Source: Sphingobium sp. EM0848
GTDB lineage: Bacteria > Pseudomonadota > Alphaproteobacteria > Sphingomonadales > Sphingomonadaceae
Reading direction: 5' to 3'
Assembly (NCBI RefSeq): GCF_013375555.1
Contig: NZ_JABXWB010000002.1
Location: forward strand, 57,033 to 121,032
DNA length: 64,000 nucleotides
Below the pieces are notes generated by a model that saw nothing but the letters and a program-made list of their open reading frames with translations, ran no database searches and was not told where the DNA came from. The position numbers were made by a program, and so were the translations under genes. Of the stretch, positions 59,846 through 64,000 are shown in pieces. The first letter of the stretch is position 1. Each line of letters starts with the position of its first letter.

Positions 59846-61423
59846 ATGGAAAATGGAAACGAAGTGAGCGTAGCACTCGAATTATCTGAACAGGACGGCG
59901 ATCCCTATTGGACGAAGACCGGCAGCTGGACGATGGGCCTCGACCCTCTTGGCCTCCAGGCAACGAGCATCAGGATTTACCAATCTCTGGTTCCGAACAT
60001 CACGAACATTACCAATCGCCTCAGATATTATGCCTATTTCCCATGGTTGATTGAACTCTACGAAAAGAAGCACCACTCGGATGATCCAGCCCGCTTTGCC
60101 CGCTTCATGAGACGGGGCGAGGCGCTTTACGCGCTCGCGACGGTCGTCAATGATATGGACGGCAGCGATGGGTTGGGCGGAGCAAATTGGGCCAACCAGC
60201 AGCGCGACGTGGCACGCAGCAATGGCATCGACTTCAGGCCGTTCACCGACGACCGAACATCCGAGAAAACCTATCTGCAAGCGGCGCGGGGGAACTATGG
60301 GGCGGCTTATGCGCCCACTTTGACCGAAATGGGCTGGCTCACCGCATCCTCCGTGCCGGTCACCCAGGGTCAGGGCCAGCTGGTTTCTGCCGCTTTTGCA
60401 GGTTCGATCGGTCCGATCGCAGATGAGATCGAGACCGTCCTGCTTTCTGGAACAGCGACATCGCAGCAGCTCCAAAACATTGGTGCGGCCATCCACCCTG
60501 CACACATTCCGCACGGTTCGCCCGAACAGGCCGCGTTGCGCGACTTTCTGCTCGGGCAAGGAGACCAATCCAAGGCGAGTTTAGCGCGCCGGGCGTCCAT
60601 CTGGCTCGTGCTCGACCTCTATCGCAACGGCATCGAGCCTGGCGACATCGACGGGTTGCGCCAGGCGCTTTACACGCGCGCGCTTCCAAACGGGCAACCG
60701 TATCAGCCCCCGGGCAAGACCGTCGACCGATGGCGCGCCTATCAAGCCAATGAATATGGACATATTGCCCTGGAGTGCGCCCTCAATGGCCTGGTAGGCC
60801 TGCAATGCGAGAGCTACACCAACGGCATCGAACCACGACAACTCGTCGCCAAACTGGTCGATGAGGCGATCCCGCAGAACACATCAACCTGGTCGGATTG
60901 GGCGGAGGCTCTGGTCGGGCTCGCCGACATTGACGAGGCGCTTCACGCCGAAGTCGTCCTTGAAAATCTGAGGTCGGGCTTGCAGCCAACACCGGAGACA
61001 CTACTCGATGCATTCAAGCTGCTCGGCATCCTCTGGGCGAAATGGGCCGAGAACGACGGAAATGTCCGACCTATCATCGCCGCCGCAGCCGGGCGTGACG
61101 GTCGGTCGCTGGACGGCATTTTGCGCACGCTCGATACGGCACGACAGGAGCCCGTTCAGCAAGCGATCGCCGCTGTTCTGTTCAGGCATATTATCATCGA
61201 TCATCAGATCATCGCCGGCCGCAAGCTTTCGGCGGCGGGCACCTTCACCTATCATTTCCTGGTTGAAGACGGACTGCTGAGCGAAGGGCGGTTGGGGGAG
61301 TATGGCTACACCACGCCCCGGCTCTTCAATCTGACCCGGGTGCTGCGCGATGCGGGATATCTGCATGCCAGCGGCGTGACAGCGGACGGGGAGGCGTTCC
61401 TTGAACAGAATCAGCCTCTTTAA
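59846..61423 (+). CDS. Uncharacterised third subunit of the SNF2-Hsp70-PLD operon
   Basis: A 525-residue soluble protein that I do not recognise. ATG 59846 (MENGNEVSVALELSEQDGDP) is taken; GTG 59822 and TTG 59771 are alternative starts in the same frame. N-terminal motifs include YWTKTGSWTMGLDPLGLQAT and IRIYQSLVPNITNITNRLRY; the rest is mainly helical, with repeated Leu-rich stretches and a C-terminal winged-helix-like end (GYTTPRLFNLTRVLRDAGYL). It lies 91 bases after the Hsp70-like stop and overlaps the PLD gene by 23 bases. The coupling suggests a structural or sensor subunit of a complex. Confidence 0.75.
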   Translation: MENGNEVSVALELSEQDGDPYWTKTGSWTMGLDPLGLQATSIRIYQSLVPNITNITNRLRYYAYFPWLIELYEKKHHSDDPARFARFMRRGEALYALATVVNDMDGSDGLGGANWANQQRDVARSNGIDFRPFTDDRTSEKTYLQAARGNYGAAYAPTLTEMGWLTASSVPVTQGQGQLVSAAFAGSIGPIADEIETVLLSGTATSQQLQNIGAAIHPAHIPHGSPEQAALRDFLLGQGDQSKASLARRASIWLVLDLYRNGIEPGDIDGLRQALYTRALPNGQPYQPPGKTVDRWRAYQANEYGHIALECALNGLVGLQCESYTNGIEPRQLVAKLVDEAIPQNTSTWSDWAEALVGLADIDEALHAEVVLENLRSGLQPTPETLLDAFKLLGILWAKWAENDGNVRPIIAAAAGRDGRSLDGILRTLDTARQEPVQQAIAAVLFRHIIIDHQIIAGRKLSAAGTFTYHFLVEDGLLSEGRLGEYGYTTPRLFNLTRVLRDAGYLHASGVTADGEAFLEQNQPL

Positions 61424-63869
61424 GGATCTGGCGCGGACCGGATTCCATACATCGATCACAACGACCTACTCGGTAGACGCGGCATTCTATGATGGATCGC
61501 TCCATCATCGGCTGCGCAGCTATGGCTGCGACAACAACATCCTCATGGCCGATGCCAACATGCTGCAGCGCGCGATCGCGCAGACACCGGAATCCTTTGC
61601 GCGAGCGGGCTCAGCCTATGCCCTGCTGCCGATTTCCGTGCCCGGCGCTTTCCATCCGAAGGTCAGCATCCGCTTGGGCAGCGATGCCGGTTGCGTGATC
61701 ATCGGTTCAGCCAATGCGACGGCAGCGGGTTGGGGACGCAACCGGGAGATCGTCGGTCAAATCGAATGGTGGCGCAAACGCGACGATGAGGATGCGAACG
61801 CCAGTCGCCAGCTGATCCGCAAGGCCTTCGACTATGTCGCGCCCTGGTTGAAGGACGCTGGGCTTGAAGCGATGAAGCGCAAGCTTGATCTGATCGAACG
61901 CGATGCGGCCTGGCTGTTTGAGATAGACGCCAATGACGCGCCGCTCGCGCTAAGCGATGGCTCGCTTGTCGATTTGCTGTGCGAAGCCGGAAAAGGCGAG
62001 GCTGGCATCCTCACGCGCCTGGCTGGGCTTGTCGGCACCGTGCCCGTAACCCGGCTCATCGTCATGTCCCCTTACTGGGACGCAAATCTCGATGGGTTGC
62101 TCGGCCTGATCGATGCCATGCGCCCCCAGGAAATCATTATCGCGCTCAGCGCCCACCGGCCCGAATTCCCACTCGATGGCTTGCCGCTCATACCCGATGC
62201 CCGGTTCGCAAGCATCTTTGATGGTAATGACCGCGCGCGCTTCATCCATGCCAAGGCTTTGCTCATCCAGACCGAGCACTGGGATCATCTCGTTTATGGT
62301 AGCGCGAATTGCTCAGATGATGCCCTTGGCCTCGCCGACAAAGCGGCCCGCAACGCGGAGTGTTCGATCTATCGCCGGCTCAAGGCGGGCACCGGCCTAG
62401 GCGCTCTGGGTCTGGATATTTCGGTGCCGATTGATCGTAAGGATCTATATCCGCAAGCCAAGCAAGTGACCGATACCAAGTCCGACGCGGGCATCCCTCC
62501 TGGCACGTTGGAAGCCGCCGGCAACACCATCCGATGGACACCCTCGAACCGCATTACGGAGCCGGAGGGTGCCACCCTCGTCATAGCAGAGGGTGAATTT
62601 CCATTCCATCCGACCCGCAGCCGTGGCCGGTCAGTCGAGCTACCCAGTAAGCCCCGCCCTCCTCTGATCGCGCGGGTGCGATTGGCCGATGGAACGCTGA
62701 CCAGCGCCGTCATCGTCAACGATGAGGTCAGCTTGACCCATGCCGCGCCTGGCATGGGCGACAAGCGCCTGCGCTCAGCCTTTGCGAAGGTCGAACTGGA
62801 GGATGGCGACTTTCTTGAACTGGCAAATCTGGCCGCCATCATATTTTCCGAGACGCCGCAGGGCCGACGAAAAGCGGTGACACCTGCCACGTCGGCGGGA
62901 CGGGCAAGAACGAAGAGCAGCAGCGGCGATGCCGAGCACGAAATCTATGATTATGATAGCCCGGAAGCTTTCCGAACGGCCATGGCAGCAAGTGTCCCGG
63001 CGACGGGCGACAGCGGGCGGCTCAATTTTGATGATCCGGACGCGGTCAATCTCCTCAGGATCATCTTGCGTGGGATCAACCAGCCCCAGCAAGAAGAGGG
63101 TGATGATGCCGACGACGATACGCTCTACACCGACGAGATGCCGCAAAGCGAGGATGATCCCGGCCCGGATCATGGCAACTGCTTAGAGGATCCATCGGGT
63201 AGCGAAGACTGCAATCCACCTCCGCGAGAGCCACGGGTTTACCGCCGCGATGAAGCCGAGAGGCAAAGCCTCGACATTTTGAAGGCCCTGGATAGCTTCG
63301 AGGCCTATATTGCCCGCCTGGCCGGCGAAGAGACGCCTCCGCCACGCAAACTCACGGCCGAAGTCTGTTTCATCCTTCGGTTGATGGTCGAAGCCTGCCG
63401 CCGTCCCCTCCAGATCAAGGATGGCGATCAGCGCAACGAGCTCTTCGCGCTCGACCTCGTTCCCAAGCAGCACGATCGCGAACGTGCCTTCGTCGTTCGC
63501 GCCGGGCGTATCCTTCAACGGCTGTGGCTGGGAAGCCGATCGGAAGCAGCGCTGCTATCCCGTATCTCTATCGGGCAGCATCAAACCGAGCTGCCCTATG
63601 ACTGTTTCGCTCTGATCGTATTAAGCCGTTGGGCCCTTGCCCGCTCGGTGATGGCGGCCGACGGCAGCAAGCAAACGCAGCTTGCTGCATTAGTAACCCG
63701 CAGCACGGTCGCCATCTGGAAAACCACCCAGAGCTGGCCCTCGCTTGATGCCAGCGCCGAACAGGATTTCGTCCGCAAGCTGGACGGCGCGCTCGGCATC
63801 GAGCCAGAAGAAACGGAGCGCCTTCTCACTCATTATGGCCAGCTCAGCCAGCAGATCCAAACAGGCTGA
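61401..63869 (+). CDS. Phospholipase-D-fold protein with two HxK motifs, likely nuclease
   Basis: An 822-residue protein starting at TTG 61401 (GGGGAGG upstream), inside the preceding gene. Two PLD half-sites are visible: FHPKVSIRLGSD followed by IIGSANATAAGWG (about 83-110), and FIHAKALLIQTEHWD followed by VYGSANCSDDALG (about 279-305). Together they make the H-x-K/GS-x-N active site used by PLD-family nucleases and phosphodiesterases. The C-terminal half (about 330-822) is unassigned, with an acidic linker near 560-610. In the operon it is the likely effector nuclease. DrmC of DISARM and MkoB of Mokosh are other PLD-fold defence proteins. Confidence 0.85.
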   Translation: MNRISLFKDLARTGFHTSITTTYSVDAAFYDGSLHHRLRSYGCDNNILMADANMLQRAIAQTPESFARAGSAYALLPISVPGAFHPKVSIRLGSDAGCVIIGSANATAAGWGRNREIVGQIEWWRKRDDEDANASRQLIRKAFDYVAPWLKDAGLEAMKRKLDLIERDAAWLFEIDANDAPLALSDGSLVDLLCEAGKGEAGILTRLAGLVGTVPVTRLIVMSPYWDANLDGLLGLIDAMRPQEIIIALSAHRPEFPLDGLPLIPDARFASIFDGNDRARFIHAKALLIQTEHWDHLVYGSANCSDDALGLADKAARNAECSIYRRLKAGTGLGALGLDISVPIDRKDLYPQAKQVTDTKSDAGIPPGTLEAAGNTIRWTPSNRITEPEGATLVIAEGEFPFHPTRSRGRSVELPSKPRPPLIARVRLADGTLTSAVIVNDEVSLTHAAPGMGDKRLRSAFAKVELEDGDFLELANLAAIIFSETPQGRRKAVTPATSAGRARTKSSSGDAEHEIYDYDSPEAFRTAMAASVPATGDSGRLNFDDPDAVNLLRIILRGINQPQQEEGDDADDDTLYTDEMPQSEDDPGPDHGNCLEDPSGSEDCNPPPREPRVYRRDEAERQSLDILKALDSFEAYIARLAGEETPPPRKLTAEVCFILRLMVEACRRPLQIKDGDQRNELFALDLVPKQHDRERAFVVRAGRILQRLWLGSRSEAALLSRISIGQHQTELPYDCFALIVLSRWALARSVMAADGSKQTQLAALVTRSTVAIWKTTQSWPSLDASAEQDFVRKLDGALGIEPEETERLLTHYGQLSQQIQTG

Positions 63870-63918
63870 AGGCGTGTCGTCACCTGCGGGTGGTGATCGC
63901 GGAGGCCAAGTTGATCAC

Positions 63919-63944
63919 CGATCCGGACTGAACGCTCCGGATCG
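63919..63944. repeat. Inverted repeat after the PLD gene
   Basis: CGATCCGGA and TCCGGATCG form 9-bp arms around an eight-base loop, 50 bases after the PLD stop. No T-run follows. It may be a weak terminator or a protein-binding site; the rest of 63870-64000 shows no gene. Confidence 0.4.
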
Positions 63945-64000
63945 TGACTGCATCTGGGACGCTTGAAACGCACCGCCTCATCTGATTTCAGCGACAGAGT

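Noticed and set aside
54905..63869. Assignment of the four-gene operon to DISARM
   Set aside because: No drmA, drmB or DNA methyltransferase is next to it; only the SNF2 and PLD themes are shared.
1..64000. Integrase, attachment sites, replication origin, tRNA, rRNA and CRISPR array
   Set aside because: Looked for by eye and not found; the only recombinase is the resolvase of the Tn3 element.

Overview
The window looks like part of a large conjugative element (plasmid or ICE) from a high-GC alphaproteobacterium, most likely a sphingomonad. The basis is the roughly 60-65% GC coding style, the VirB/VirD4 transfer genes, tandem LuxR genes beside a LuxI and a phytanoyl-CoA-dioxygenase-like gene, a MobC/relaxase pair, ParA/ParB, and a DUF3768 protein. 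No rRNA, tRNA, CRISPR array, integrase or replication-initiator gene was recognised, so plasmid versus ICE cannot be decided here. Layout, left to right: (1) 1-1614, minus strand: a graspetide (omega-ester RiPP) cluster with a precursor carrying three core repeats, an ATP-grasp ligase and a truncated membrane protein. (2) 1819-5493: a short-form CBASS (CD-NTase with a C-terminal sensor-like region plus a four-TM S-4TM effector), preceded by two unrecognised genes. (3) 5536-9415: a winged-helix gene, then luxR, luxR, luxI and phyH, a quorum-sensing module whose luxI and downstream transfer operon are each preceded by a similar C-run/G-run palindrome. (4) 9541-26239: a T4SS operon (TrbM-like, VirB1-VirB11, EexN, VirD4, an LPD7 protein). 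Its virB4 is split by an intact 3.78-kb Tn3-family transposon (tnpR, tnpA, 46-bp inverted repeats, TTCCA target duplication). (5) 26276-49905: a defence-rich cargo block: a HEPN-like plus DUF3883 pair; a WYL regulator divergent from a helicase/nuclease-Mre11-Rad50-like operon; a type III restriction-modification pair followed by a 1937-residue SF1 helicase with nuclease and DUF3320 domains; and an AbiE toxin-antitoxin pair. (6) 50046-54398, minus strand: relaxase, MobC, ParB, ParA, a 58-residue membrane protein and DUF3768, with two inverted copies of an 18-bp palindrome flanking parAB. (7) 54905-63869: a tightly coupled four-gene operon of a SNF2/RapA-like helicase, an Hsp70/actin-fold ATPase, an unrecognised protein and a double-HxK phospholipase-D-fold protein. 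How it fits together: acyl-homoserine-lactone signalling probably switches on transfer; relaxase/MobC and VirD4/VirB process and export the DNA; ParAB keeps the element; EexN limits redundant entry; and at least five separate predicted antiphage or stability modules ride as cargo. The virB4 insertion suggests this copy is unable to transfer by itself unless complemented. The best candidates for an undescribed system are the SNF2-Hsp70-unknown-PLD operon (54905-63869) and the WYL-regulated RecB-like/Nam7 helicase-Mre11-Rad50 operon (27849-35977).
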